Part shown: one piece after another, positions 49,840 to 58,706 of the stretch
How positions within the stretch are numbered: the stretch's first letter is position 1
How the letters are laid out: each line of letters begins with the position of its first letter
DNA from: Modestobacter sp. VKM Ac-2986
Lineage (GTDB): Bacteria; Actinomycetota; Actinomycetes; Mycobacteriales; Geodermatophilaceae
Length of the DNA stretch: 64,000 nucleotides
Reading direction: 5' to 3'
Assembly (NCBI RefSeq): GCF_026967795.1
Contig: NZ_JAPVBH010000003.1
Coordinates: forward strand, 62,001 to 126,000
Notes under the pieces: model-generated
Databases searched by the model: none
Seen by the model: only the letters and a program-made list of their open reading frames with translations
What the model was told of the DNA's origin: nothing
Position numbers and translations under genes: made by a program

Positions 49840-52350
49840 TCAGCCGGCAGGCAGCTCCCGCAGCCCGAGCAGCCGGTCCAGCACCCGGAACCGGTAGGCC
49901 GCCCCCAGCGCGAGGAACCACAGGACGAGCACCGGCAGCACGATCGTGTACACCGGCGGGGCGGCGCCGGTCAGGCCGAGGTAGGTGGAGACGGCCGGGG
50001 TGAGCAGTGCGGCGAGCAGCACGACGAGCAGCCCGGCGACCAGCAGCCCGGTGCGGCGGTCGGTGACGGGGGTGAAGACGGCGAACACCCGGGCCGGCGG
50101 TACGAGGAAGAGGACCAGCAGCACCGAGGCCAGCGACACGAAGGTGTTGAGCCCGGTCTGGGCGCCGATCGCGGAGGCCGCCTCGGCGAAGTCGGCGTCG
50201 GTGCCGTAGGTCAGCCCGGTGTAGCTCTCGAACTCGGTCACGACGAAGTCGGGCGCGCGCCCGGTGGTGAAGACGTCGGACAACCCGGTGTACAGGAACG
50301 CGTAGACGGCGACGCCGCCCCCGGCGGTCAGCAGGGCGGCCGGGACGACGAACCGGCCGAGCGTCCCCAGCACGTGCGGGTCCGGGGGTGCCGGCCGCGC
50401 CCAGGCGGTGAGCACCAGGGTGGGCAGGCCGACGGTGAACAGCGTCAGGCCGCCCTGGGCGGGGGAGTAGGGGAAGCCCAGGCCGAGCATCGTGACCGCC
50501 ACGATGACCAGGGCCTGGGTGGCGACCCGGGCCAGGAAGAGCTGCGCGGAGGTGGTGATGCCGGCGATCAGGCGCCGCCCCAGCCGGCGGGCGGGCACCA
50601 GGGCCGCCAGGGAGTCCCCGGTCAGCACGATGTCGGCCACGTCGCGGGTCACCGCGCTCCCGCTGGCCATGGCCACCCCGACCTGGGCGGCCTTGAGCGC
50701 GCGGGCGTCGTTGACGCCGTCGCCGACCATCGCCACGTGGTGGCCCTGCCGCCGCAGCGCGGTCACCACCCGTTCCTTCTGCTCCGGCGCCACCCGGCCG
50801 AACACCGAGCCCGTCGCGACGACGGCCTCGAGCTCGGCGTCGGTGAGCTCCGGGAAGTGCCCGGCGTGCACGCCGGTGGCGTCCCGCAGCCCGGCGCGGG
50901 CGGCCAGGGCGGCGACGGTCCCCGGGTCGTCGCCGGAGAGCACCGTGACCGCGATGCCCTCCTCGGCGAAGCGGGCCAGGGTGGCGGGCACGTCCGGGCG
51001 CAGCTCGTCGGCCAGCGCCACCAGGGCCAGCGCCTCCAGGCCGGGCAGCACCGGCCGCCCGGCGGCGTCCCGCAGCGGGGCCGCGGGGTCGGTGGCCCGG
51101 GCGAACACCAGCACCCGCAGGCCCTGCGCCGTCCGGGAGGTGACCCCCACGGGCGGCAGCGCGGTCCCCAGCGCCGGGGTCAGTGCCTCGGGGGCACCCA
51201 GCACCCACGTCGCACCCGCCGTGCGCACCGCGCTCCACCGCAGCGCGGAGCTGAACGGCACCTCCTCGACCACCGCGACCGGGGCACCCGGCAGGGCGCC
51301 GGCCAGCGCGGCGCTGGTCAGGTTGGGGGCGCCGGTGCTGTGCGCCATCGCGGCCAGCGCAGCGGTGACGGTCGCGCCGTCCTGCCCGCCGAGCGGCACC
51401 AGCTCGGCGACGGTGAGCCGTCCGGTGGTGAGCGTGCCGGTCTTGTCGGTGCACAAGACGTCGACGTTGCTCACCGACTCCACCGCGTTGACCCGCTGCA
51501 CGAGCGCGCCCTGCCGGGAGGTGGTGACCGCGCCGGCGGTGTAGGCCAGCGCGATGAGGAAGAACAGCCCGTAGGGCACCAGCCCGGACAGCACGGCGGT
51601 GATCTGCACGACCCGCACCAGCGACAGCCCCTCCAGCGCCGCCTGGGCCAGGATCGCCCCGCTCATCAGCACCACCAGCAGCATCGTCAGCCGGACGACG
51701 AAGGCGATCCGCCGCTGCAGCGGGGTGGTGTCGGTGGTGGCCCGACGGGCCTCGGCGGTGAGCCGCTGGGCGTGGCTGTCGGCGCCCACGTCGCGGGCCA
51801 GCTGCAGCGCCGCGCCCCCGACCACCACGCTGCCCGACAGCAGGTCCTCGCCCTCGGAGCGCAGCTGGGCGTCGGACTCACCGGTCAGCAGCGACTCGTC
51901 CACCTCGGCCTGCCCGGCCAGCACCGGGCCGTCGACGACGAGCTGGTCACCGGGCCGGACCCGGACCACGTCGCCGCGCACCACCTCCTCGGGACCGACC
52001 TCGGTGTCGGCGCCGTCCCGGACGACGACCACGGTGCCCCGGGCCAGCAGCTGCAGCCGGTCCAGCTGCCGCTTGGCACGGATCTCCTGCACCGCGCTGA
52101 TCGCCGCGTTGAGCACCCCGATGCCCACGCTGATCAGCGCGTCGCCGGGCCGGCCGAGCGCCAGCAGCGCGACGCCCACGGAGAACAGGATCGAGTTGTA
52201 CAGGTTGAGCACGTTGGTGCGCACGATCCGCCCGTACGTGCGGGAGGACGCGCTGACCGCGTCGTTGCCCTCGCCCCGGCGGCGGCGGGCAGCCGCCTCG
52301 CCGGAGGACAACCCGAGGGTCGGCGGCGCGGCCGTGAGGCTGGGGGTCAC
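49840..52350 (-). CDS. P-type cation-transporting ATPase (CtpE-like)
   Basis: The 836-residue protein has SLLTGES near residue 150, the phosphorylated Asp in CTDKTGTLTTG near residue 310, MVGDGVNDARALK near residue 555 and about ten membrane segments, four of them after the catalytic core. The membrane motif LSGLVPYGLFFLI and the start LSSGEAAARRRRGEGNDA followed by EIRAKRQLDRL resemble mycobacterial CtpE, a calcium-uptake ATPase. No heavy-metal CPC motif is present. GTG 52350 was chosen because homology begins just after it. The frame is open far upstream. Confidence 0.88.
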   Translation of the reverse strand: MTPSLTAAPPTLGLSSGEAAARRRRGEGNDAVSASSRTYGRIVRTNVLNLYNSILFSVGVALLALGRPGDALISVGIGVLNAAISAVQEIRAKRQLDRLQLLARGTVVVVRDGADTEVGPEEVVRGDVVRVRPGDQLVVDGPVLAGQAEVDESLLTGESDAQLRSEGEDLLSGSVVVGGAALQLARDVGADSHAQRLTAEARRATTDTTPLQRRIAFVVRLTMLLVVLMSGAILAQAALEGLSLVRVVQITAVLSGLVPYGLFFLIALAYTAGAVTTSRQGALVQRVNAVESVSNVDVLCTDKTGTLTTGRLTVAELVPLGGQDGATVTAALAAMAHSTGAPNLTSAALAGALPGAPVAVVEEVPFSSALRWSAVRTAGATWVLGAPEALTPALGTALPPVGVTSRTAQGLRVLVFARATDPAAPLRDAAGRPVLPGLEALALVALADELRPDVPATLARFAEEGIAVTVLSGDDPGTVAALAARAGLRDATGVHAGHFPELTDAELEAVVATGSVFGRVAPEQKERVVTALRRQGHHVAMVGDGVNDARALKAAQVGVAMASGSAVTRDVADIVLTGDSLAALVPARRLGRRLIAGITTSAQLFLARVATQALVIVAVTMLGLGFPYSPAQGGLTLFTVGLPTLVLTAWARPAPPDPHVLGTLGRFVVPAALLTAGGGVAVYAFLYTGLSDVFTTGRAPDFVVTEFESYTGLTYGTDADFAEAASAIGAQTGLNTFVSLASVLLVLFLVPPARVFAVFTPVTDRRTGLLVAGLLVVLLAALLTPAVSTYLGLTGAAPPVYTIVLPVLVLWFLALGAAYRFRVLDRLLGLRELPAG

Positions 52351-52421
52351 CGGCCCAGCATGACCACCCGAGCGGGGACGACGCCGGTCGACACGGCCGG
52401 CCGACGGGATCGTCCCCGGCC

Positions 52422-52458
52422 GCGCCGCGTGGACGGTGGGCGGTCGTCCACGCGGCGC
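52422..52458 (-). terminator. Terminator hairpin of the lipoprotein gene
   Basis: GCGCCGCGTGGAC (52422-52434) pairs perfectly with its complement at 52446-52458 over an 11-base loop. It lies 8 bases after the lipoprotein stop on the minus strand. Confidence 0.8.
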
Positions 52459-52466
52459 CGTGCGGG

Positions 52467-53075
52467 TCAGGCGTCCAGGCCGGTGTAGGTCGGGGTCTCC
52501 GCGGCCCCGTCCCAGGTGACCCGGAAGGTGAAGGCCTCCTCGAGGTCGGCGCGGTACTGGTCGGCCTCGTCCTGGGTGAGGGTGCCGTCGGCCAGCAGCG
52601 TGTCGATGGCGACGCCGTACTCGGCGACCATGCCGTCGATGAGCTCCTGCGGGTCGATGCCCAGGTCCTCGGCGACCTCGGCCAGGCCCTGGCCGGCGTC
52701 CATGCGCACGTGCAGCTCCTCGTGCGTGATGCCCAGCACCGCGTCGAGGACGTCCTCGACCGGCTGGTGGCCGCGGTGCAGGTCCAGGGCGGGGTCGCCG
52801 TAGGCGTCCTGGACCAGCGCGACGAGCTCCTCCTCGGTGGTCACGGAGGAGACGTCGACCGAGCCGCCGGGCCCGCCCGTGCCGCCACCGGGCCGGCCGC
52901 CGCCGAACTCGGAGGTCTCCGTGGTCGCCGTCGCGGAGTCGGCGGCGCTGCTGGAACTCGCGGCACTGCTGGTGGAACCGGCGGCGGCGGAGCTGTCGGT
53001 CGTCCCGCAGGCGGCGAGAGGGAGTGCGAGGGAGAAGGAGAGGGCGAGGGTGGCCACGGCCTTGCGGATCTTCAC
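52467..53075 (-). CDS. Putative secreted lipoprotein with helical C-terminal module
   Basis: The 202-residue protein has a signal peptide with lipobox PLAAC (Cys23), a Ser/Ala-rich then Gly-rich linker to about residue 75, and a helical module: ITHEELHVRMDAGQGLAEVAEDLGIDPQ, then LLADGTLTQDEADQY. Similar secreted actinobacterial modules repeat this LG-I-x-x-EEL / L-A-E-I-A pattern, but I cannot name a function. It lies between a P-type ATPase and a HupE-like gene, so involvement with a cation outside the membrane is possible. The GTG start is supported by the signal peptide. Confidence 0.7.
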   Translation of the reverse strand: MKIRKAVATLALSFSLALPLAACGTTDSSAAAGSTSSAASSSSAADSATATTETSEFGGGRPGGGTGGPGGSVDVSSVTTEEELVALVQDAYGDPALDLHRGHQPVEDVLDAVLGITHEELHVRMDAGQGLAEVAEDLGIDPQELIDGMVAEYGVAIDTLLADGTLTQDEADQYRADLEEAFTFRVTWDGAAETPTYTGLDA

Positions 53076-53247
53076 GGTGGTCCTGTCGGTCGGGGTCGCC
53101 GGGGCGACTCGATGTGTGGGGACCACCGTCCGGCCCGGACCTCGGTGGAGGGCCTGTGCTCCCTGTGCGCCGGCTGGGCATCGACTGGACGGCAAGGCAC
53201 ACCTGGTCCTCAGCGAGGGCACAGGGTGCGCGGCCACGGTCGTCCCC

Positions 53248-54540
53248 ATGACGACCCGACGCAGCCGTGCCCTGGCCGGCTCCGCCCTCACCGCTGCCCT
53301 CGCCGGTCCGCTCACCCTGCTCACCGCCGGCGCGGCCCGGGCGCACAGCCTGCAGAGCAGCACGCTGGCCGTGCGGGTCGGCGAGGAGCAGGTCGAGGCC
53401 ACCGTCTCCGTCGCCGCCGACACCCTGGACGGGGTGGTCGGGGAGGCCGCGACCGACGCCGACATGACCGCCTACCTCGCCGACCACCTCACCGTCACCG
53501 GCACCGACGGCACGGCGTGGGCCGAGACCTGGTCGGCCGTGACCCGCGAGACGGTGGAGGGGATCGACTCCTACAGCGTCGACGTCGTGCTGGACACCGG
53601 GGGTGCGGACCCCTCGTCGTTCACCCTCGCCCATGACGGTGTCATCGAGGCCGATGCCTCCCACGAGGCGGTGGTCGTGCTGACCGACGCGGCTGGTGAC
53701 ATCTCCACCCCGGGTGTGCTCACCGCCGCCGACGACACGCTCACCATCGGGGACACCGCCGCGACCGGGGCGGCCGACAGCGGCCTGCTGGACATGGTCG
53801 GGTACGGGCTGCACCACGTGCTCGAGGGCGCGGACCACCTGCTGTTCCTCCTCACCCTGCTGCTGGTCGCCCCGGTGGCCGCGGCCGGCGGCCGGTGGGT
53901 GCGCCGCGAGGGCCTGCGGCCCACGCTGAGCTCGGTGCTGGCGATGGTCACCGCCTTCACCGTCGGGCACTCGCTGACCCTGCTGGCCTCCGCGCTGGGC
54001 TGGGTCACCGCCCCCGGCACGCCGGTGGAGGTGCTCATCGCCGTCTCCGTCGGCGTCGCCGCCGTGCACGCGCTGCGCCCGCTGGCCCGCCGCGGCGAGG
54101 TGCTGGTGGCCGGTGGGTTCGGCCTGGTGCACGGGCTGGCGTTCGCCGGCACCCTCACCGACCTGGGCCTGGCCGGGACGACGTCGGTGCCGGCGCTGCT
54201 GGCGTTCAACGTGGGCGTCGAACTCGCCCAGCTGCTCACCGTCGCGCTGGTGTTCCCCTCCCTGTACCTGTTGTCCCGCACCCGCTGGTACCCGCGGGTG
54301 CGGGTCGCCGGTGCGGTGGTCGCCCTGGTCGCCGCGACCACCTGGGCGCTGGACCGGCTGGGTTGGCTGGCCGACCCGCTGGCCGGGGTGGAGGAGGCGC
54401 TGGTGGCCCACCCCTGGTGGGTCGTCCTCGGCATGGCCGTGCTCGCCCTGACCGCCCTGGCCGTGAGTGGTCGTGCGGTCGACCGGTCGGTCGGTGCTGA
54501 CGCCGACCGCGCCGGCCGGCGCGTGGCGGCACTCCGGTGA
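53248..54540 (+). CDS. HupE/UreJ-family membrane protein
   Basis: The 430-residue protein has a signal peptide (to about residue 32, ARAHS), a 150-residue extracytoplasmic region, then six or seven helices. GLHHVLEGADHLLFLLTLLL, FTVGHSLTLLASALG and GLVHGLAFAGTL contain the conserved His/Asp/Glu residues of the HupE/UreJ group, thought to move nickel, cobalt or other divalent metals. The N-terminal domain is longer than in classic HupE. The frame is open upstream to 52837, but the signal peptide fixes the ATG at 53248. Confidence 0.85.
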   Translation: MTTRRSRALAGSALTAALAGPLTLLTAGAARAHSLQSSTLAVRVGEEQVEATVSVAADTLDGVVGEAATDADMTAYLADHLTVTGTDGTAWAETWSAVTRETVEGIDSYSVDVVLDTGGADPSSFTLAHDGVIEADASHEAVVVLTDAAGDISTPGVLTAADDTLTIGDTAATGAADSGLLDMVGYGLHHVLEGADHLLFLLTLLLVAPVAAAGGRWVRREGLRPTLSSVLAMVTAFTVGHSLTLLASALGWVTAPGTPVEVLIAVSVGVAAVHALRPLARRGEVLVAGGFGLVHGLAFAGTLTDLGLAGTTSVPALLAFNVGVELAQLLTVALVFPSLYLLSRTRWYPRVRVAGAVVALVAATTWALDRLGWLADPLAGVEEALVAHPWWVVLGMAVLALTALAVSGRAVDRSVGADADRAGRRVAALR

Positions 54541-55136
54541 GCCAGGCCGGCGTCCGGCGGGCCGTTGCCGCTCCGGGCGGCGCGGGGGTCCCGCAGCCAG
54601 GCCCGCTCGGGCCGGTGCTGGTCGTCATCGCCGGGCTGCCCGGCAGCGGCAAGACGACACTGCTGCGCCGGCTGCTCGAGCGGGCCGGCAACCTGCCTGC
54701 GTCCCCGACCGGACTGGACGCCGAGGAGGTCGCGGCCCGGCTGCGGGAGTCCGGCCTGACCGTTCCGTACCGGGTGCTGCGCCCGGTCGTGCACGTCGCC
54801 CACCGCTGGCGGGTGCTGCGCGTCCTCGCCGGGCCGGCGCCGGTGGTCCTGCTCAGCGATCCGTGGACCAGCGGGCCGTGGCGGCGGGCCGTGCTGGCTG
54901 CCGGGCGATGCGCCGGGCGGTCGGTACGACTGGTGGTGCTCGACGTGCCGGCGGAGACAGCCGTCGCAGGGCAGCGCGTTCGTGGGCGGACCATCCCGGC
55001 GCGGCGGATGCGCAGGCACACGGCCCGCTGGACGCGGGGGCTCACCGAGCTGCCAGCCGACGCCGTCCTGGTCAGCCGATCGCAGGCCGACCGGCTCACG
55101 CTGGACGCCGTGGTCGGCGGAGCACCGGCGGCCTGA
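54537..55136 (+). CDS. P-loop kinase-like ATP-binding protein
   Basis: The 199-residue protein has Walker A GLPGSGKTTLL near residue 33, a hydrophobic strand PAPVVLLSDPW in the Walker B position and a later basic lid RVRGRTIPARRMRRHTARW. This is the AAA_33/zeta-toxin-like or adenylate-kinase-like layout rather than a GTPase, as no NKxD motif is present. Its GTG start overlaps the HupE-like stop (GTGA), so it may act with that protein, but no function is known. Confidence 0.7.
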   Translation: MSQAGVRRAVAAPGGAGVPQPGPLGPVLVVIAGLPGSGKTTLLRRLLERAGNLPASPTGLDAEEVAARLRESGLTVPYRVLRPVVHVAHRWRVLRVLAGPAPVVLLSDPWTSGPWRRAVLAAGRCAGRSVRLVVLDVPAETAVAGQRVRGRTIPARRMRRHTARWTRGLTELPADAVLVSRSQADRLTLDAVVGGAPAA

Positions 55137-55491
55137 CGAGCCCCTGGCTCGCGCCACCGGTCCACGGCCGCGCGGTTGCGAGGGCGGTTCCCTCGACCAC
55201 CGCCTCGTAGCGGCGGACGTCGGGAGACCCGCCGTCCAGGTCGGTGGGACACCGTTGCCAGAGGTGAGGTGGCCCGTGCGGACAGTCGGCAGGTGCTGGA
55301 CGCGGCACCCGCCCCCGACCCACGACGCGGGAGTCGGGTGGTCGCAGCACCGCGACGCCGTCGTGCAGACCGCCGGTGGGACGTCCTGGACCCGGCTGTC
55401 GCGGCCGGTGGGCGGCGGCGACCTGACGGCCGAGCCTGCCGCTGCCGCTGCCGCGGTGGTCGGCCGCCAGCATCCGCAGGCAGCCGGCCAC
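55137..55491. other. Intergenic stretch without recognisable gene
   Basis: 355 bases between convergent genes (P-loop protein and histidine kinase). Open frames exist on both strands, but the translations are compositionally random. No strong hairpin was found. Confidence 0.6.
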
Positions 55492-57102
55492 TCACCGGCG
55501 CAGCGGCTGGTCGTGGTCGTCGTGCGCGGGCGGCGTCGCCGAGAGCGCTGCGGTCTCGAGGTCGCTGCCCTCCTCGACGGTCTCGGGGCCGGGGCCGGTG
55601 AGGACGGCGTGGGGCAGTCGGACGGTGAACGTCGTCTCGCCCGGTCGGCTGGTCGCCGTGACGGTGCCGCCGTGCGCGGCGACGACGGCGTGCACGATGG
55701 CCAGACCCAGCCCGGTGGACCCCGCCACGCGGGAGCGGGAGGCGTCGCCGCGGGCGAAGCGCTCGAAGACGTGACCCAGCAGTCCCGGTGGGATGCCGGG
55801 ACCGTCGTCCACCACCTGGAGCACCGCCTGCTCGTCGACGACGGACAGCCGCGCGGTCGCGGTGGTGCCGGGGGGAGTGTGCGTGCGGGTGTTGGCCAGC
55901 AGGTTGGCGATCACCTGGTGCAGCCGCGGCTCGTCACCGGGTACGACGACGGCGCCGTCGGGCAGGTCGAAGCGCCAGTGGTGCTGCGGTCCAGCGGCGT
56001 GTGCGTCGCTGACGGTGTCGACGAGCAGCGCCGTCAGGTCGACCTCACCGGCAGGGACGTCGCGGCCGGCGTCCAGGCGGGCCAGCAGGAGCAGGTCGTC
56101 CACCAGACCGGACATGCGGAGGGCCTCGGACTCCACCCGGCCGAGCGCGTGCCCGACCTCGGGTGGCACGTCGGTGTGCTTGCGGCGCACCAGCTCGGCG
56201 TACCCCCGGATCGAGGCCAGCGGGGTCCGCAGCTCGTGGCTGGCGTCGGCGACGAACTGGCGCACCTGCGTCTCCGATGACTGTCGGGCGGCCAGTGAGC
56301 TCTCCACGTGGTCCAGCATCCGGTTCAGCGCCGACCCGACCTGACCGACCTCGGTGTGCACGTCGGTGTCTGCCGGGGGGACGCGCTCGGCGAGCCGCAC
56401 CTCGCCACTGGCCAGGGGCAGCTCGGCGACCCGGGTGGCCGTGGCGGCCACCCGCTGCAAGGGGCGGAGGGTGCGGCCGATGGTCAGCCAGCCGATCAGT
56501 CCAGCCACGGCCAGGCCGGCCAGCCCGGCTCCCAGCTCGACGGTGATCAGCCTGCCCAGGGCGGTGTCGGCCTCGGCCAGGGGGCGCCCGCTGACGAGGA
56601 CGTCCCCGACCGGGCCCGTGGTCGCTGCCACGCGGTAGTCGCCGAGATCGGTGCCCAGGTCGACGGTGCGCGGCCGGCTGTCGCGGGGGACGGAGGTGAC
56701 CAGCTCCACCTGGGCGTCGGTGAGCTCACGCAGCTGTCCCTGGTCGCCGATCACGCCGGCGACGGTGTCGCCGCTGGTCTCGATGCGGACGCCGAGCGTG
56801 CCCTCGCCCTGACCCGGCGCGTACAGGAAGTCCGGCCGGTCGTCGTCGTCCGGCGGTGGGCCAGGGTCCGTCGGTGTCCCCCACTCGGGGGGTGTCTGCC
56901 CGTCGAGGGGTGGTCGGTCCGCTCGCGAGGCGCGGTCGGCGGTCGCGGAGAGCTGGGCGTCCACCTGGCTGATCAGTTGCTGGCGTTGTGACGCCGTGGC
57001 CACGAAGCCCACGAGGACCAGGATCAGCGCGAGCGGGACGAGGAGGGCCAGCAACAGCTTCGTGCGGAGGGACACCCGTCTGCTCGGGCGCAGCAGGGGC
57101 AT
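55492..57102 (-). CDS. Sensor histidine kinase
   Basis: The 536-residue protein has a first membrane helix at 14-36, an extracytoplasmic sensor region to about residue 190 with a Pro/Asp-rich insert, a second helix, HAMP (RTLRPLQRVAATATRVAEL), the phosphorylated His in ADASHELRTPLASIRGY, the N box NLLANTRTHTPPG, VVDDGPGIP and STGLGLAIV. It overlaps the response regulator stop (TGATG). The class is the TrcS/TcrY-like actinobacterial OmpR-type kinases. The signal is unknown. Confidence 0.93.
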   Translation of the reverse strand: MPLLRPSRRVSLRTKLLLALLVPLALILVLVGFVATASQRQQLISQVDAQLSATADRASRADRPPLDGQTPPEWGTPTDPGPPPDDDDRPDFLYAPGQGEGTLGVRIETSGDTVAGVIGDQGQLRELTDAQVELVTSVPRDSRPRTVDLGTDLGDYRVAATTGPVGDVLVSGRPLAEADTALGRLITVELGAGLAGLAVAGLIGWLTIGRTLRPLQRVAATATRVAELPLASGEVRLAERVPPADTDVHTEVGQVGSALNRMLDHVESSLAARQSSETQVRQFVADASHELRTPLASIRGYAELVRRKHTDVPPEVGHALGRVESEALRMSGLVDDLLLLARLDAGRDVPAGEVDLTALLVDTVSDAHAAGPQHHWRFDLPDGAVVVPGDEPRLHQVIANLLANTRTHTPPGTTATARLSVVDEQAVLQVVDDGPGIPPGLLGHVFERFARGDASRSRVAGSTGLGLAIVHAVVAAHGGTVTATSRPGETTFTVRLPHAVLTGPGPETVEEGSDLETAALSATPPAHDDHDQPLRR

Positions 57103-57839
57103 CAGGGTGCGGGCTTGATCACGTACCCGGCGCCGCGGAGGGTGTGGATCATCGGCGTGCGGCCGGCGTCGATCTTGCGGCGGAGGTAGGAGATGTAGAG
57201 CTCGACGATGTTGCCCTGGCCGCCGAAGTCGTACTGCCACACCCGGTCGAGGATCTGGGCCTTGGACAGCACGCGCTTGGGGTTGCGCATCAGGTAGCGC
57301 AGCAGCTCGAACTCGGTCGCGGTGAGCCGGATGTCGTCACCTCCGCGGGTGACCTCGTGGCTCTCCTCGTCCAGGGTCAGGTCGCCCACGACGAGGAGGC
57401 TGTCCGCGCTGACCGCGCGGTTGGTCCGCCGCAGCAGCCCGCGCAGGCGCGCCGCGACCTCCTCCAGGCTGAACGGCTTGGTGACGTAGTCGTCCCCGCC
57501 GGCGGTGAGGCCGGCGATCCGGTCCTCGACCGCATCGCGGGCGGTGAGGAACACGACCGGCACCAGGGGCGCGTCGGCGCGCATCCGGCGCAGCACCTCC
57601 AGGCCGTCCATGTCCGGCAGCATGACGTCCAGCACCACCGCGTCGGGACGGAACTCACGAGCGGTCGTGACCGCGGCGGCGCCGTCACCCGCGGTGCGCA
57701 CCTCCCAGCCCTCGTACCGCAGGGCCATGGACAGCAGGTCCGACAGCATCGGCTCGTCGTCGACCACGAGCACTCGTACCGGGGTGCCATCGGCTCGGCG
57801 CAGCTCCTGCCGGGACGGGGCCGTGCTGGAGGACGTCAT
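57102..57839 (-). CDS. OmpR-family response regulator
   Basis: The 245-residue protein has an acidic pair in VLVVDDEPMLSD, the phospho-acceptor Asp in AVVLDVMLPDMDG, FLTARDAVED and VTKPFSLEEV, then a winged helix (LTATEFELLRYLMRNPKRVLSKAQILDRVW, VELYISYLRRKI, RGAGYVIK). It forms a two-component system with the following kinase gene. GGAGG lies a little upstream of the ATG region. Target genes are not evident. Confidence 0.94.
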   Translation of the reverse strand: MTSSSTAPSRQELRRADGTPVRVLVVDDEPMLSDLLSMALRYEGWEVRTAGDGAAAVTTAREFRPDAVVLDVMLPDMDGLEVLRRMRADAPLVPVVFLTARDAVEDRIAGLTAGGDDYVTKPFSLEEVAARLRGLLRRTNRAVSADSLLVVGDLTLDEESHEVTRGGDDIRLTATEFELLRYLMRNPKRVLSKAQILDRVWQYDFGGQGNIVELYISYLRRKIDAGRTPMIHTLRGAGYVIKPAP

Positions 57840-58016
57840 GGGAGGAGCCTGACGGGGGAGGGTGTGCCGCGTCCATGTGGATCCTGTGCGCGACCTGTGA
57901 ACAGCTGAGGTGACCACCGCACGCCGTCGGGAGCGGGGACCTCGGCGCCGACCGGTGTCGCCCCTCGGCTCCTCGCCGGACGCGGGCCGCGACGGGCCGG
58001 TGGGTGCCCGGAGCGG

Positions 58017-58505
58017 TCACCGGAGGTCGTGCGCGCGGGCACGACGGAGCCGGGCGACCAGCACCCCGGCCGCGGTGGCCCCCAGGGCGTTGAGTGCCGC
58101 GTCCATCGGGGAGACCACTCGTCCCACCGGGAGTGCGTACTGCAGCAGCTCGATCCCGGCACCTGTGGCGAGCATGGTGGCCAGGAGCGGGCGGAACCGC
58201 CCCAGAGCGGGGTGGAGGACGACCAGCAGGACGGCGGGCACGACCAGCAGGACGAGGTTGCCCACCAGCTGCAGCAACGTGGCGCCGGAGTCGAGGCCGG
58301 TCGCGTACCAGCGCAGCTCGACGAGCGGCGAGCCCCACGCCCACCCCGTGCCCTCCGGGGACAGGGTGGCGACCGCCACGACGGCCAGGGCGGCCGCCAG
58401 CGACACCCGCAGGGCCGCGCGGGGGAGAGCCGGGCGGGTGCGCCCGGTCCCCGGGGCGACCGTCGCGAGGTCGGCGGGCGGGCGGGGCAGTGTTCCGGTG
58501 ACCAT
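58017..58505 (-). CDS. VanZ-like membrane protein
   Basis: The 162-residue protein has four hydrophobic helices. The second is preceded by LLQLVGNLVLLVVPAVLL, and the region GAGIELLQYALPVGRVVSPMDAALNALGATAAGVLV is the VanZ signature (E-x-x-Q ... D-x-x-x-N-x-x-G). VanZ-type proteins affect cell-surface or glycopeptide-related phenotypes, and the role here is unknown. It lies alone on the minus strand. Confidence 0.85.
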   Translation of the reverse strand: MVTGTLPRPPADLATVAPGTGRTRPALPRAALRVSLAAALAVVAVATLSPEGTGWAWGSPLVELRWYATGLDSGATLLQLVGNLVLLVVPAVLLVVLHPALGRFRPLLATMLATGAGIELLQYALPVGRVVSPMDAALNALGATAAGVLVARLRRARAHDLR

Positions 58506-58706
58506 GCCGTCACCCTGGTGCGACGTCCTGCCGCCTGCCTGTACCGCAGCTGCGACCCGGCTGTGCGGTCAGCCAGGGCGGGCCGGCGACGTGCCCTCCG
58601 ATGGTCGGCCGTGGTGGGGGGTGCGGTGCAGCGCGACCAGGGACCTGCCGGGCCGCGACCCCGGGCATGAGGGCAGCCCCCGGGGTCGGCCTGGCCTGCG
58701 CTCCGG

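Noticed and set aside
52351..54411. Upstream part of the very long minus frame that contains the P-type ATPase
   Set aside because: Homology to P-type ATPases starts near 52350. The upstream part is antisense to the HupE-like gene and has no domain pattern.
55096..55491. 131-residue minus frame in the gap before the histidine kinase
   Set aside because: Overlaps the P-loop gene end, with no recognisable motif or start signal.
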